Assembly: GCA_016710015.1 (NCBI GenBank)
Contig: JADJLR010000001.1
Coordinates: 682,001-746,000 of the forward strand
Length of the DNA: 64,000 bases
Direction of reading: 5' to 3'
From: Flavobacteriales bacterium
GTDB lineage: Bacteria; Bacteroidota; Bacteroidia; Flavobacteriales_F; PHOS-HE28
The notes under the pieces are model-generated. The model saw only the letters and a list, made by a program, of their open reading frames with translations, did no database searches and had not been told where the DNA came from. The position numbers were made by a program, and so were the translations under genes. Shown here one piece after another: positions 1 to 7,815 of the stretch (positions are counted from its first letter, which is position 1; each line of letters starts with the position of its first letter).

Positions 1-2123
1 CCATCGGTGTACTCCCATTCCAGGATCACGGGCATCACCAAGCCGCCTATGTTCTTGAATTGGAGTTCGTAGAGGTGGATGTCCGCGTTGAGTAGCGCTA
101 GTTCTTCGGGTTCGAGACCCTTCTTCCACTGTTCATACTCGGCCCTGTCGCGGTCGGTGGCGGTAAGCGGATCATAGCTGTTGTAGAAATCCTGGGCGGC
201 AGGATCGCGATCCACCACGAAGGCCACCTTGTTCTCGATGTTTCGTTCGCGGCTTAGATCGGCCACTTGATGGTCCTTGTCTTGCCGTTTCAATTGTTCG
301 GTCAAGCCTGGATCGCGCGGATCCATGCGCTTGTACTTCAGATCGCTCAATGCAAGATCGACATGGTCCGTGGTGTAGAACCAGCCGCGCCAGAACCAGT
401 CCAGATCCACACCGCTGGCATCTTCCATGGTGCGGAAGAAGTCGGCCGGTGTGGGGTGCTTGAATTTCCAGCGCTCGGCGTAGGTCTTGAAAGCGTGATC
501 GAAGAGTTCTCGGCCCATGACGGTCTCGCGCAGGATGTTCAGCGCCGTGCAAGGCTTGCCGTAGGCGTTGTTCCCGAATTGCGTGATGCTCTCGCTGTTG
601 GTCATGATCGGCTCGATCCTCGCTTTCGATCGCGCCGAAGTGGCGGACCCTGAGCCTGTCGAAGGGTCGCCCTTCATATAGTCCACGATGTTGCGTGGTT
701 TGCCCCGCCAACTCGGGTAGTCGCGATCCCACTCCTGCTCGGTAAGGTATTGCGTGAAGGTGTTCAAGCCCTCATCCATCCACGTCCACTGGCGCTCATC
801 GCTGTTGATGATCATGGGGAAGAAGTTGTGGCCCACTTCATGGATGATCACGCCGATCATGCCATACTTCGTCCGCTCACTGTAGGTACCGTCCTTCTCG
901 GGCCGACCACCGTTGAAGCAGATCATCGGATACTCCATGCCAATGCGATCGGTATGTACACTGATCGCAACGGGATAGATGTAATCGCAGGTATACTTGC
1001 TATAGGTCTTGATGGTGTGCGCCACCACCTTGGTGCTGTACTGCTCCCACAGTGGATTGCCCTCCTTCGGGTAGTAGCTCATGCAGAGCACGTTGTGCTT
1101 ACCAACGGGTTGGTTCTGTCCGTCCCAGATGAACTTACGACTGCTCGCGAAGGCGACATCGCGTACGTTCTGCGCTTTGAAAACCCAGGTCTTTTTCCCA
1201 CCAGCCTTGGTCTTTTCCGCGTTGGCAGCCTCCTCGGGGGTCACGATCATCACAGGCTTGTCGGCACTGCGGGCTTTTGCGAGTCGACTGCGTTGTTCAC
1301 CAGAAAGCACGGCACTTTCATTCTGCAATACGCCCGTAGCACCAACGATATGATCACTGGGCACGGTAATGCTCAGGTCATAGTCACCGAAGTCAAGGGT
1401 GAATTCACCGGAACCGAGGAATTGTTTGTGCATCCAGCCGCTGTAGTCCATGTAGGCGCACATGCGTGGGTAGAATTGCGCAACGGTGTAGAGGTAGTTG
1501 TCCTCCTCCTCGAAGTATTCGTAGCCACTGCGTCCGCCCACTTTCATGCGATCATTGATCGGGAACCACCAGCCGATCTTGAAGCTGTACACCGCACCTG
1601 AAGCCAAAGGCTTGGGCAGGTCGATGCGCATCATCGTCCTGTTGATCGTATGCTTCAGCTTGTTCCCCGATGCATCGGTAACACTGGTGATCCGGAAGCC
1701 GCCATCGAAGGGTTCCAACCAGCCGCGCAGGGTCTTCAGGCCCACGCTGTCCCCGATCGTCCCAGTGCGGATCAAGTTGGCGTCGCTACCGGGTTCGTAG
1801 ATGTTGCCATCCAACTGCAGCCAGAGGTACTCCAGCTTATCCGGACTTTGATTGTGGTAGGTAATGGTCTCGGTGCCTGTCAGCTTCGGTGTTTGCCCTG
1901 AGCCTGTCGAAGGGTCATCGATCTCCACCTTGATGTCATAGTCAGCTTTCATCTGCCAATACGCGTGGCCGGGAGCGCCGCTGGCTGTTCGCTGCTCGTT
2001 GGGCGTAGGCAGTTCCTGATCCAGTTGGCGGAACTTGTCCCGGCCGTAGCGGGGGGAATCCTGTGCGGAAACAATGCAGGTGACCAAGCAGGCAAAGGCT
2101 GCGAGGGAATACTTGAACGCCAT
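1..2123 (-). CDS. M1 family metallopeptidase (gluzincin), C-terminus beyond window
   Basis: Secreted zinc aminopeptidase of family M1, presumably trimming peptides in the periplasm or outside the cell. The ATG at 2123 gives a clean signal peptide (MAFKYSLAAFACLVTCIVSAQ). The zinc motif HEVGH lies near residue 428 (about 829-843 in the window), followed by the second zinc ligand in WTWMDEGLNT, the expected HExxH-x18-E arrangement. About 707 codons are present and the frame is still open at position 1, so the extreme C-terminus is missing. Two short in-frame insertions encode DPSTGSG-type peptides (near residues 70-76 and 486-492); each comes from the same 19-20 bp palindrome (see repeats). A promoter-like TACCTTCG on the minus strand sits only 6 nt before the ATG, suggesting a leaderless or very short-leader mRNA. 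Family assignment is firm; substrate is unknown. Confidence 0.93.
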   Translation of the reverse strand, partial: MAFKYSLAAFACLVTCIVSAQDSPRYGRDKFRQLDQELPTPNEQRTASGAPGHAYWQMKADYDIKVEIDDPSTGSGQTPKLTGTETITYHNQSPDKLEYLWLQLDGNIYEPGSDANLIRTGTIGDSVGLKTLRGWLEPFDGGFRITSVTDASGNKLKHTINRTMMRIDLPKPLASGAVYSFKIGWWFPINDRMKVGGRSGYEYFEEEDNYLYTVAQFYPRMCAYMDYSGWMHKQFLGSGEFTLDFGDYDLSITVPSDHIVGATGVLQNESAVLSGEQRSRLAKARSADKPVMIVTPEEAANAEKTKAGGKKTWVFKAQNVRDVAFASSRKFIWDGQNQPVGKHNVLCMSYYPKEGNPLWEQYSTKVVAHTIKTYSKYTCDYIYPVAISVHTDRIGMEYPMICFNGGRPEKDGTYSERTKYGMIGVIIHEVGHNFFPMIINSDERQWTWMDEGLNTFTQYLTEQEWDRDYPSWRGKPRNIVDYMKGDPSTGSGSATSARSKARIEPIMTNSESITQFGNNAYGKPCTALNILRETVMGRELFDHAFKTYAERWKFKHPTPADFFRTMEDASGVDLDWFWRGWFYTTDHVDLALSDLKYKRMDPRDPGLTEQLKRQDKDHQVADLSRERNIENKVAFVVDRDPAAQDFYNSYDPLTATDRDRAEYEQWKKGLEPEELALLNADIHLYELQFKNIGGLVMPVILEWEYTD
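648..667. repeat. Palindromic mini-repeat inside the M1 peptidase, copy 1
   Basis: CCCTGAGCCTGTCGAAGGGT, an imperfect palindrome whose arms CCCTGAGC and its partner pair around CTG. It lies in frame within the M1 peptidase gene and adds residues DPSTGSG followed by a low-complexity SATSARSK stretch, in a region where M1 proteins vary in length. Confidence 0.85.
1896..1915. repeat. Palindromic mini-repeat inside the M1 peptidase, copy 2
   Basis: Identical 20 bases to the copy at 648-667, same orientation, same reading frame, again producing DPSTGSG near residue 70 in the N-terminal beta domain. Two identical in-frame copies in one gene argue for insertion of a repeat rather than convergent sequence. 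Confidence 0.85.
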
Positions 2124-2128
2124 GATCG

Positions 2129-2136
2129 CGAAGGTA
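2129..2136 (-). promoter_or_regulatory. Candidate -7 element for the M1 peptidase gene
   Basis: Minus-strand TACCTTCG, one base off the Bacteroidota -7 consensus TAnnTTTG, six bases upstream of the ATG at 2123. No convincing -33 TTG at the usual distance. Confidence 0.4.
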
Positions 2137-2187
2137 GTTGGCGGCTCTGAGAAACAGGCTCAACTTGGCGTACCGATCTTTGTCACC

Positions 2188-2673
2188 GTGAGAACCTATT
2201 TCCTCTTGCTTACCTTGATGCTCATGGCCGCTGCGCCGCACGAATTCTTCGTGTCCATTCTCACCATCCGTCATCATCCACAGGAGCAGACCCTTGACCT
2301 CACCTGGCGCATAACGGCCCACGACATTGAGTACGCGTTGGAGGACGTAGCCGAACTGAAGTTGAATTCCGACCACGAGCACCCAAAGGCAGATAGCCTA
2401 TTGAACGCCTACTTTCTGTATCACCTCACACTTTTCCAAGAAGGCCGGCAACTCGCGTGGAAATGGGTCGGCAAGGAACTCGATGGTGAAACATTGTACT
2501 GCTACCTGCAAGTGGAAGGGGTCCGTTCTCCGAATGAACTCGTCGTCTCGAACACAATTCTGCAAGAGGTCTTTCCCGAGCAGCAGAATTTGGTGCATGT
2601 GGAGGGAGAGGGGCTGCCGACCAAGTCGCATACAAACATCCGCGGCTCCGGCGATCATACGTTCACGTGGTGA
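2188..2673 (+). CDS. DUF6702 family protein
   Basis: Small secreted protein of 161 residues, matching the DUF6702 family of Bacteroidota, for which no function is known to me. The GTG at 2188 starts MRTYFLLLTLMLMAAAPHEFF, a short signal peptide immediately followed by the family hallmark HEFFVSILTI (usually HKFYVS). An alternating acidic strand pattern and the block AELKLNSDHEHPKAD fit the family's single beta-rich domain. A longer open frame begins at 2074 but would overlap the divergent peptidase gene and put the hydrophobic segment internally, so it was not chosen. The next gene may begin within its stop region (GTG at 2667), suggesting co-transcription with the M15 peptidase. Confidence 0.8.
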   Translation: MRTYFLLLTLMLMAAAPHEFFVSILTIRHHPQEQTLDLTWRITAHDIEYALEDVAELKLNSDHEHPKADSLLNAYFLYHLTLFQEGRQLAWKWVGKELDGETLYCYLQVEGVRSPNELVVSNTILQEVFPEQQNLVHVEGEGLPTKSHTNIRGSGDHTFTW

Positions 2674-2681
2674 GCACCCAC

Positions 2682-3470
2682 ATGTCACGATATGCCCTTC
2701 ACTTCGAGGTACTCCTGCTCTTCTGCTGTTCCGGTAGCGGACCCACCGCCGAGTCGGTACCAACTCTTGAAGCGAAAGACACTCCCAGTGTGAGCAAGGA
2801 AAGCATTGGAGAATTCCAGATCGCGCATAGCACCATCGCGGATACTGCGGGCCTCGAAGCCGACCTACGCATCATTGGATCCAAGCTCGGCCCACTCGAT
2901 CCAAGCATCCGTGAACACCTTGTCGTCGTAGAGGTCACGTACTTCTCGTTCACCGATAGTGCGATGACCACAGTGGATGGTCAGAACCTGCGATCCGGCG
3001 TATTGATCGTGCATTCGTGCGTTGCACACGATGTACGCACGCTCTTCGAAGCGCTCCAGCGGGACACATTTCCCATCGCCAAGGTCATTCCCATCAACCG
3101 CTTCGGATTGAATGCGGACAGCACGGGTTGGAACGATCTCGCATCCATGGCCAACAACAACACGAGCGCGTTCAACTATCGCACGAAGCCGAATTCGACC
3201 GAACCGAGCAAACACGGTCAAGGCATCGCGATCGACATCAACCCATTGTTCAATCCGCTCGTTCGGCATGGAGATGAAGGCACCGCAGTGGAACCACAAA
3301 AAGGGCGTTACGACCCCACGAGGCCGGGTACCTTAACGCGATCCAATACGGAAGAATACCTGCGACCCTTAGGTTGGTCCTGGGGAGGCCGGTGGCCGAA
3401 GCCAGCGGACTATCAGCACATCGAAAAGAGCCGGGGACGTTGTGCCCATCTACAATTCAGTTTGAAGTAA
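2682..3470 (+). CDS. M15 family metallopeptidase (D-Ala-D-Ala carboxypeptidase-like), probable lipoprotein
   Basis: Predicted zinc peptidase of the M15 (VanY/endolysin-like) family, expected to cleave cell-wall peptides in the periplasm. The zinc site is visible as SKHGQGIAIDINP (His and Asp ligands) and the C-terminal WPKPADYQHIEKS (third His). The ATG at 2682 gives a short hydrophobic leader ending LLFCCSGSG, which resembles a lipoprotein signal; a GTG at 2667 would add five residues and overlap the upstream stop. About 262 residues. The N-terminal half (before residue 130) is not recognisable and is probably a family-specific extension. It follows DUF6702 almost without a gap, so the two are probably one operon. 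Confidence 0.8.
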   Translation: MSRYALHFEVLLLFCCSGSGPTAESVPTLEAKDTPSVSKESIGEFQIAHSTIADTAGLEADLRIIGSKLGPLDPSIREHLVVVEVTYFSFTDSAMTTVDGQNLRSGVLIVHSCVAHDVRTLFEALQRDTFPIAKVIPINRFGLNADSTGWNDLASMANNNTSAFNYRTKPNSTEPSKHGQGIAIDINPLFNPLVRHGDEGTAVEPQKGRYDPTRPGTLTRSNTEEYLRPLGWSWGGRWPKPADYQHIEKSRGRCAHLQFSLK

Positions 3471-3505
3471 TTCTTGAGCCGAGCCTGACCTTGGCCGATC
3501 GATCA

Positions 3506-4147
3506 ATGACAATGACCAAGAAGGAGAAAGCCGCCTTCGCTGCAGCCAAGCTAGGCGAGTTCTACCCGCGCACCACCATCCCGCTCGACCATGTGGATCC
3601 GTACACTTTACTGGTGGCAGTGGTGCTGAGCGCCCAATGCACGGACAAGAAGGTGAACGAGATCACGCCGTTGCTCTTCGCGAAAGCGCGCACGCCGCAG
3701 CAAATGACGAAGTTGCGGGTGGACGAGATCAAGGACATCATTCGCCCGTGCGGTCTCGCACCCGCGAAGTCGAAGGGGATCCATGGCCTCTCGCGGATCA
3801 TCCTCGATAAGCACAACGGCAAAGTGCCGGACACCATGGAGGAATTGGAAGCGCTTCCATCCGTTGGCCACAAGACCGCAAGCGTGGTGATGCTGCAGGC
3901 CTTCGGAGTTCCCGCCTTTCCGGTGGATACGCACATCCATCGTCTGGCCTGGCGCTGGACCCTGAGCACCGGCAAAAGCGTGGATAGGACGGAAGCCGAT
4001 CTGAAGAAGCTCTTCCCCGAAGAACAGTGGGCCGATCTGCATCTGCGCATCATCTTCTTCGGCAGGGAGCATTGCCCGGCGAAAGCGCACGACCCATTGA
4101 AATGCCCCATCTGTAGTGTGATCGGACGACGGTCGTTGTTCCGCTGA
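3506..4147 (+). CDS. nth: Endonuclease III (DNA glycosylase/AP lyase)
   Basis: Base-excision repair glycosylase that removes oxidised pyrimidines and nicks abasic sites. The 213-residue protein has the helix-hairpin-helix LPSVGHKTASVV with the catalytic lysine (HKTA) and the catalytic aspartate in FPVDTHIHR. The C-terminal iron-sulfur loop is incomplete: it reads HCPAKAHDPLKCPIC and then ends in SVIGRRSLFR, giving three cysteines with wrong spacing instead of the usual C-x6-C-x2-C-x5-C. The [4Fe-4S] cluster is therefore probably absent or altered. The ATG at 3506 was chosen (3512 is equally possible); the upstream open frame overlaps the M15 gene. Confidence 0.93.
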   Translation: MTMTKKEKAAFAAAKLGEFYPRTTIPLDHVDPYTLLVAVVLSAQCTDKKVNEITPLLFAKARTPQQMTKLRVDEIKDIIRPCGLAPAKSKGIHGLSRIILDKHNGKVPDTMEELEALPSVGHKTASVVMLQAFGVPAFPVDTHIHRLAWRWTLSTGKSVDRTEADLKKLFPEEQWADLHLRIIFFGREHCPAKAHDPLKCPICSVIGRRSLFR

Positions 4148-4190
4148 CCCCATTGTGACGAGCGTCATGATCAAGCCCAACAGGATCGGC

Positions 4191-4198
4191 TACCTTCA
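4191..4198 (+). promoter_or_regulatory. Candidate -7 element for the baeRF gene
   Basis: TACCTTCA, close to TAnnTTTG, 18 bases before the ATG at 4217. No clear TTG partner upstream. Confidence 0.35.
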
Positions 4199-4216
4199 GG
4201 ACGAATCCAAAATACC

Positions 4217-5293
4217 ATGAACAACACCGCGATCCTTCAGAATGAATTGATACACCGCTTGATGGCCGATCGGGAAGGGCCATGCATAAGCCTTTTGTTC
4301 CCCACCCACCGGACCATGCCCGATGCCGCACAGGACCCGCTTATCCTACGGCGCTTGGTGAAAGAGGCCGAAGAGCGCGTGTTGGAATTAGGCAACAAAC
4401 GTGACATGGAGCCGCTATTGAAGCGTCTTGGTGAGGTGGAGGGATCCATCGACCACAACCACAACGGGGATGGTATGGCCATCTTCATCGCCTCGGACTT
4501 CACCGAAGTGGTGCGGCTTCCTTTCCCTGTGGATGAACGCGCTGCGGTCGACAGCACCTTCGTAACACGCGAGGTGATACGCTGGAAACTGGGTGGCGTG
4601 GAACATCATGTGCTGGTGCTGAGCACCAAAGCGGCGCGCCTGTACCAGGCCTCGAACGATCGACTGGTTGGTGAGGTGCGGGGTGCCTTCCCGATGCGCA
4701 ACCATCGCTCTCCGGCCGATGCATTGGCGGCAAGTACTCCGAAAGGCCAGTTGAACCTATTGCGCGAATTCCATGTGGACGTGGACCGTGCGATCCGGGA
4801 AGAAGTCGGTCCAAAGGGCCGTGTGGTGGTGGCCTGCACCCATGAACAATACCCGCACTTGGTGGCCGAGGGCGACCATGCATCGCTCTTCATCGGGAAT
4901 CTGCCCGGAAGTCACGATGAGGCGACCCCAGCCTCAGTCGTGAAAGCAGCGTGGACACTGGCCTACGAGGACCAGAAGAAGCGGCATATCGCTGATCTGG
5001 AGATCTTGCAACAAGCCCCTGCAACGCAACACAGCACCTCTGTGATCGATATCTGGAAGCAGGTCCATGAGGGCCGAGGCATGACGCTGCTTGTTGAACG
5101 GGACCTGCGAATAGCAGCGAAGGTGACCGGCGACCGCATCGAACTGGTGAACGACCCGAAGGCACCGGACGTGGTGGATGATATCGTGGACGACATCATC
5201 GAGGAACAGATCCGGAAAGGAGGTGAAGTGCGGATCCTGCCGAACGGACTGCTTGCCGAATACAAGGGCATCGCGCTGCTTCTGCGCTACTGA
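4217..5293 (+). CDS. baeRF3/AOC03_06830-type ribosome hibernation-like protein
   Basis: Protein of 358 residues that resembles bacterial archaeo-eukaryotic release factor-like families (baeRF3), some of which have been described as ribosome-associated or hibernation factors. Features seen: an N-terminal domain with CISLLFPTHR and GMAIFIASDF, a central VLVLSTKAARLYQ strand, RVVVACTHEQYPHLV, and a C-terminal domain ending VRILPNGLLAEYKGIALLLRY, the eL30/eRF1 domain 3-like fold. No GGQ motif is present, so it is not a classical peptide release factor. It stands alone between nth and a repeat-bearing intergenic region. The family call rests on motif memory and overall layout. Confidence 0.7.
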   Translation: MNNTAILQNELIHRLMADREGPCISLLFPTHRTMPDAAQDPLILRRLVKEAEERVLELGNKRDMEPLLKRLGEVEGSIDHNHNGDGMAIFIASDFTEVVRLPFPVDERAAVDSTFVTREVIRWKLGGVEHHVLVLSTKAARLYQASNDRLVGEVRGAFPMRNHRSPADALAASTPKGQLNLLREFHVDVDRAIREEVGPKGRVVVACTHEQYPHLVAEGDHASLFIGNLPGSHDEATPASVVKAAWTLAYEDQKKRHIADLEILQQAPATQHSTSVIDIWKQVHEGRGMTLLVERDLRIAAKVTGDRIELVNDPKAPDVVDDIVDDIIEEQIRKGGEVRILPNGLLAEYKGIALLLRY

Positions 5294-5367
5294 TCCTTTC
5301 CCAGGGCTATCGGGTCTCAAGACCGCGCCGAACCGTCGATGTGTATTGGCTAGCAGCCGGTTGTCAT

Positions 5368-5456
5368 CCACAGATGGCGCAGATGACACAGATGTCGCGC
5401 TTTCGTGCACACGGCCGTCTACGACGGCCTATCGGTGTCATCTGTGCCATCTGTGG
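5368..5456. repeat. Large nested inverted repeat (hairpin)
   Basis: Arms of 22 bases at 5368-5389 and 5435-5456 are complementary at 21 positions (built of CAGATG and CATCTG words). Inside them a second perfect stem GGCCGTC/GACGGCC occupies 5413-5419 and 5423-5429 with a TAC loop. The element fills the gap between the baeRF gene and the acyltransferase gene and resembles the CATCTGCG/CATCCGCG-rich repeats found elsewhere in the window. Confidence 0.85.
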
Positions 5457-5546
5457 AGAAATGAACGGATCCATGCGGACTGCGCTGTCAAAGGCATTAA
5501 GACCCGATGGGTCTGGATCCTATCCACCCATGGGGCCGCAAGAACC

Positions 5547-5554
5547 TACCTTTG
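5547..5554 (+). promoter_or_regulatory. -7 promoter element for the acyltransferase-desaturase pair
   Basis: TACCTTTG, a perfect match to the Bacteroidota TAnnTTTG element, 11 bases before the ATG at 5565. It implies a leader of only a few bases and supports that start codon. Confidence 0.55.
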
Positions 5555-5564
5555 CGCCCCTTCC

Positions 5565-6446
5565 ATGGGAACGATCGGATACTACCTCGCCATACCGGTC
5601 ATTTACGGGATAGCGTGGTTGCCATTCCCCTTGCTCTACTTCCTTTCGGACCTCACGTACTTCCTGCTCTTCAGGGTGTGCGGGTACCGGAAAGAGGTGG
5701 TGCTCTCGAACTTAAGGAACAGCTTTCCGGAAAAGAGCGAGGCCGATATCCGAACGATCGCATCCCGTTTCTACCGTTGGTTCTGCGACCTGACCTTGGA
5801 GACGTTGAAGACCCTCACCATTTCGCCGGAAACCGTGCGCCAACGGGTCACCTTCGAAGGAACGGAGATCTTACGCGACTTTGCCCAGGCGAACCAAAGC
5901 ATGATCATCGTACTCGGGCATTTCGGGAACTGGGAACTGGCCGGTGCACGGTATAGCGCAGAACACGGACTTCCGCAGTTGTACGTGATCTATCATCCGT
6001 TAAAGAACAAACACTTCGACCGCTTGATGCACCGCATGCGGACCCGTCACGGAACGAAACTGTACAGCATGCAGGAGACCAGCAAGGCCATGCTTCGCGA
6101 CCAGCATTTGAATACGGCGACGGCATTCATTGCGGATCAGACCCCATCACCGGAGCGGGCCTACTGGATGCAGTTCCTGAACCAAGACACTCCGGTGTTC
6201 CAAGGGACCGAAGCACTTGCCCGCAAACTGGGCTATCCCGTGTTGTACATTAGCATAACCCACCCAAGGCGCGGACACTACCACATGAGGGTGGAAACAT
6301 TGGTGGGTGATCCCCGAACAACGCGTGATGGGGAGATAACAGAGATCCATACGCACCGATTGGAACGGGATATCCGGAACTATCCCGACCTTTGGCTCTG
6401 GACACATCGTCGTTGGAAACATAGTAGACCTTCCGGTGTTACATGA
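5565..6446 (+). CDS. LpxL/HtrB-type lipid A acyltransferase
   Basis: Membrane-associated lysophospholipid-type acyltransferase of 293 residues that adds a secondary acyl chain to lipid A or a related lipid at the inner membrane. It has an N-terminal hydrophobic segment (YYLAIPVIYGIAWLPFPLLY), the H-x4-E catalytic motif in LGHFGNWELAG, the conserved FIADQTPS block and a final RNYPDLWLWTHRRWKH, all typical of the family. The ATG at 5565 matches the family N-terminus and the promoter just before it; the longer open frame upstream runs through the hairpin repeat. Its stop overlaps the desaturase start (ATGA), so the two are translationally coupled. Confidence 0.9.
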   Translation: MGTIGYYLAIPVIYGIAWLPFPLLYFLSDLTYFLLFRVCGYRKEVVLSNLRNSFPEKSEADIRTIASRFYRWFCDLTLETLKTLTISPETVRQRVTFEGTEILRDFAQANQSMIIVLGHFGNWELAGARYSAEHGLPQLYVIYHPLKNKHFDRLMHRMRTRHGTKLYSMQETSKAMLRDQHLNTATAFIADQTPSPERAYWMQFLNQDTPVFQGTEALARKLGYPVLYISITHPRRGHYHMRVETLVGDPRTTRDGEITEIHTHRLERDIRNYPDLWLWTHRRWKHSRPSGVT

Positions 6447-7432
6447 ACGTGCAGAACGAAAAAGAACTGATCCTCGCCACGAAGCCCTTCGCAAAGGAGG
6501 TCAAGTGGAAAAGCTGGTGGCACCTGGTCTCAACGGGTATGCTGTTGGCCGGTCTGTATGCTGGCATCTTCATTCCGAAGTCGCCCTTGTGGGTGAAGTC
6601 GGTGTGCAGCGTGTTCGCAGGACTCACCATCGCCCGGATGTTCATCATCTACCACGATCATCAGCACAAGGCGATCCTTCAGAACTCCAAATTCGCCAAT
6701 GCCTTGATGACCCTCTGGGGCCTTTTCGTATTGGCCCCTACCAGCATCTGGAAACGTTCGCACGACCACCATCACACGCACAATTCGAAGCTCTACACCA
6801 GCAGTATCGGCAGTTACCCGATCGTTACGGTCGAGAAGTTCAAGAGCTTCAACAAGCGGGACCGCTCGATCTACCTCTTCGTGCGTCATCCGCTCACGAT
6901 CGTATTCGGCTACATCTTCGTGTTCTTCTATGGCATGTGCGTTCGGTCGTTCGTGAACAACAGGAGCAAGCACTGGGATTCACTGCTCTCCATTGTCCTT
7001 CATATAGGGATCGCGGTAACGATCATCCTTACCCTCGGTTGGACGGCGTTCTTTCTCGGTTTGATCCTACCGGCCATGATCTCTTTGGGTCTTGGGGCAT
7101 ATCTTTTCTATGCGCAGCACAATTTCCCCACGGCCACCTTCTCCGACAAGGATGGCTGGAGTTATGTGAACGCAGCCCTTGGCAGTAGCAGCTACATGCG
7201 GATGAACCCGGTGATGCACTGGTTCACCGGTAATATCGGCTACCATCACATCCACCACCTCAACGCCCGGATCCCGTTCTACCGCCTACCAGAGGTGTTC
7301 AAGGCACTTCCGGCACTTCAAAAAGCCAAGACCACCTCGCTGATGCCCGGGGAGATCATCCGCTGCTTCCGCTTGAAATGGTGGGATCCACAGCTCGGCC
7401 GCATGGTGGGATTCCGGGAACTGGCACTATAA
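6443..7432 (+). CDS. Membrane fatty-acid desaturase
   Basis: Di-iron integral membrane desaturase of 329 residues. The three histidine boxes are clear: HDHQH at 71-75, SHDHHHTHN at about 106-114 and GYHHIHH near 266. Hydrophobic segments lie near residues 28-50, 52-70, 88-102, 155-175 and 195-225. It starts inside the acyltransferase stop codon (ATGA overlap), so acyl transfer and desaturation are likely to be made together, consistent with remodelling of membrane lipids, perhaps in response to temperature. A strong terminator follows the stop. Whether it acts on acyl lipids, carotenoids or sphingolipids cannot be told from sequence alone. Confidence 0.88.
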   Translation: MNVQNEKELILATKPFAKEVKWKSWWHLVSTGMLLAGLYAGIFIPKSPLWVKSVCSVFAGLTIARMFIIYHDHQHKAILQNSKFANALMTLWGLFVLAPTSIWKRSHDHHHTHNSKLYTSSIGSYPIVTVEKFKSFNKRDRSIYLFVRHPLTIVFGYIFVFFYGMCVRSFVNNRSKHWDSLLSIVLHIGIAVTIILTLGWTAFFLGLILPAMISLGLGAYLFYAQHNFPTATFSDKDGWSYVNAALGSSSYMRMNPVMHWFTGNIGYHHIHHLNARIPFYRLPEVFKALPALQKAKTTSLMPGEIIRCFRLKWWDPQLGRMVGFRELAL

Positions 7433-7446
7433 GCCCCCCTCATGCG

Positions 7447-7473
7447 AAAAGCCCCCCGGATCGGAGGGCTTTT
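7447..7473 (+). terminator. Terminator after the desaturase
   Basis: AAAAGCCC...GGGCTTTT hairpin with a TCGG-containing loop region, beginning 14 bases after the desaturase stop and followed by T-rich sequence. Confidence 0.85.
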
Positions 7474-7751
7474 CATTGCAATGGGGTACGATCAATTCAA
7501 GATCAACGAGATCTCTCCAACAGGCGGAGCATTCACAACACGAAGGGCCTTGGAATAACCCAGGATCATTTGGATGGTCCCTTTGGATGGCCCGAGTTGA
7601 ACTTGAAGTGGCATCTGCTTACTACGACGGGAGTTCTTTCGAAGTGTAGTGTGGGCCATGAAATAGAGGGTTTGGTTCGTTTCGTGTTCAATGAACGGGC
7701 AGTTGTTTCCCGGTATTGTACACCACCCCGTAAAATTTCATCGCTATCGCT

Positions 7752-7789
7752 GAAAAAGAAGTGGCGAACCCGCAGAACGGATTCGCCAC
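7752..7789 (-). terminator. Terminator after the sigma factor gene
   Basis: On the minus strand GTGGCGAA...TTCGCCAC form a perfect 8-bp stem (7761-7768 with 7782-7789) followed by TTCTTTTTC. Lies 26 bases beyond the sigma factor stop. Confidence 0.85.
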
Positions 7790-7815
7790 TCGCTGGTCTT
7801 CAGTCGAATACAGGA

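Larger units (their letters stand above)
7433..7815. other. Intergenic stretch between two convergent terminators
   Basis: Contains the terminator of the desaturase operon at its left end and that of the sigma factor gene at its right end. The roughly 275 bases in between show no credible gene, repeat or structure to me; open frames crossing it are antisense to the sigma gene. Confidence 0.7.

Noticed and set aside
172..732. Minus-strand open frame of 186 codons in the M1 region
   Set aside because: Out of frame with the peptidase, whose zinc motif and continuous homology occupy the other frame.
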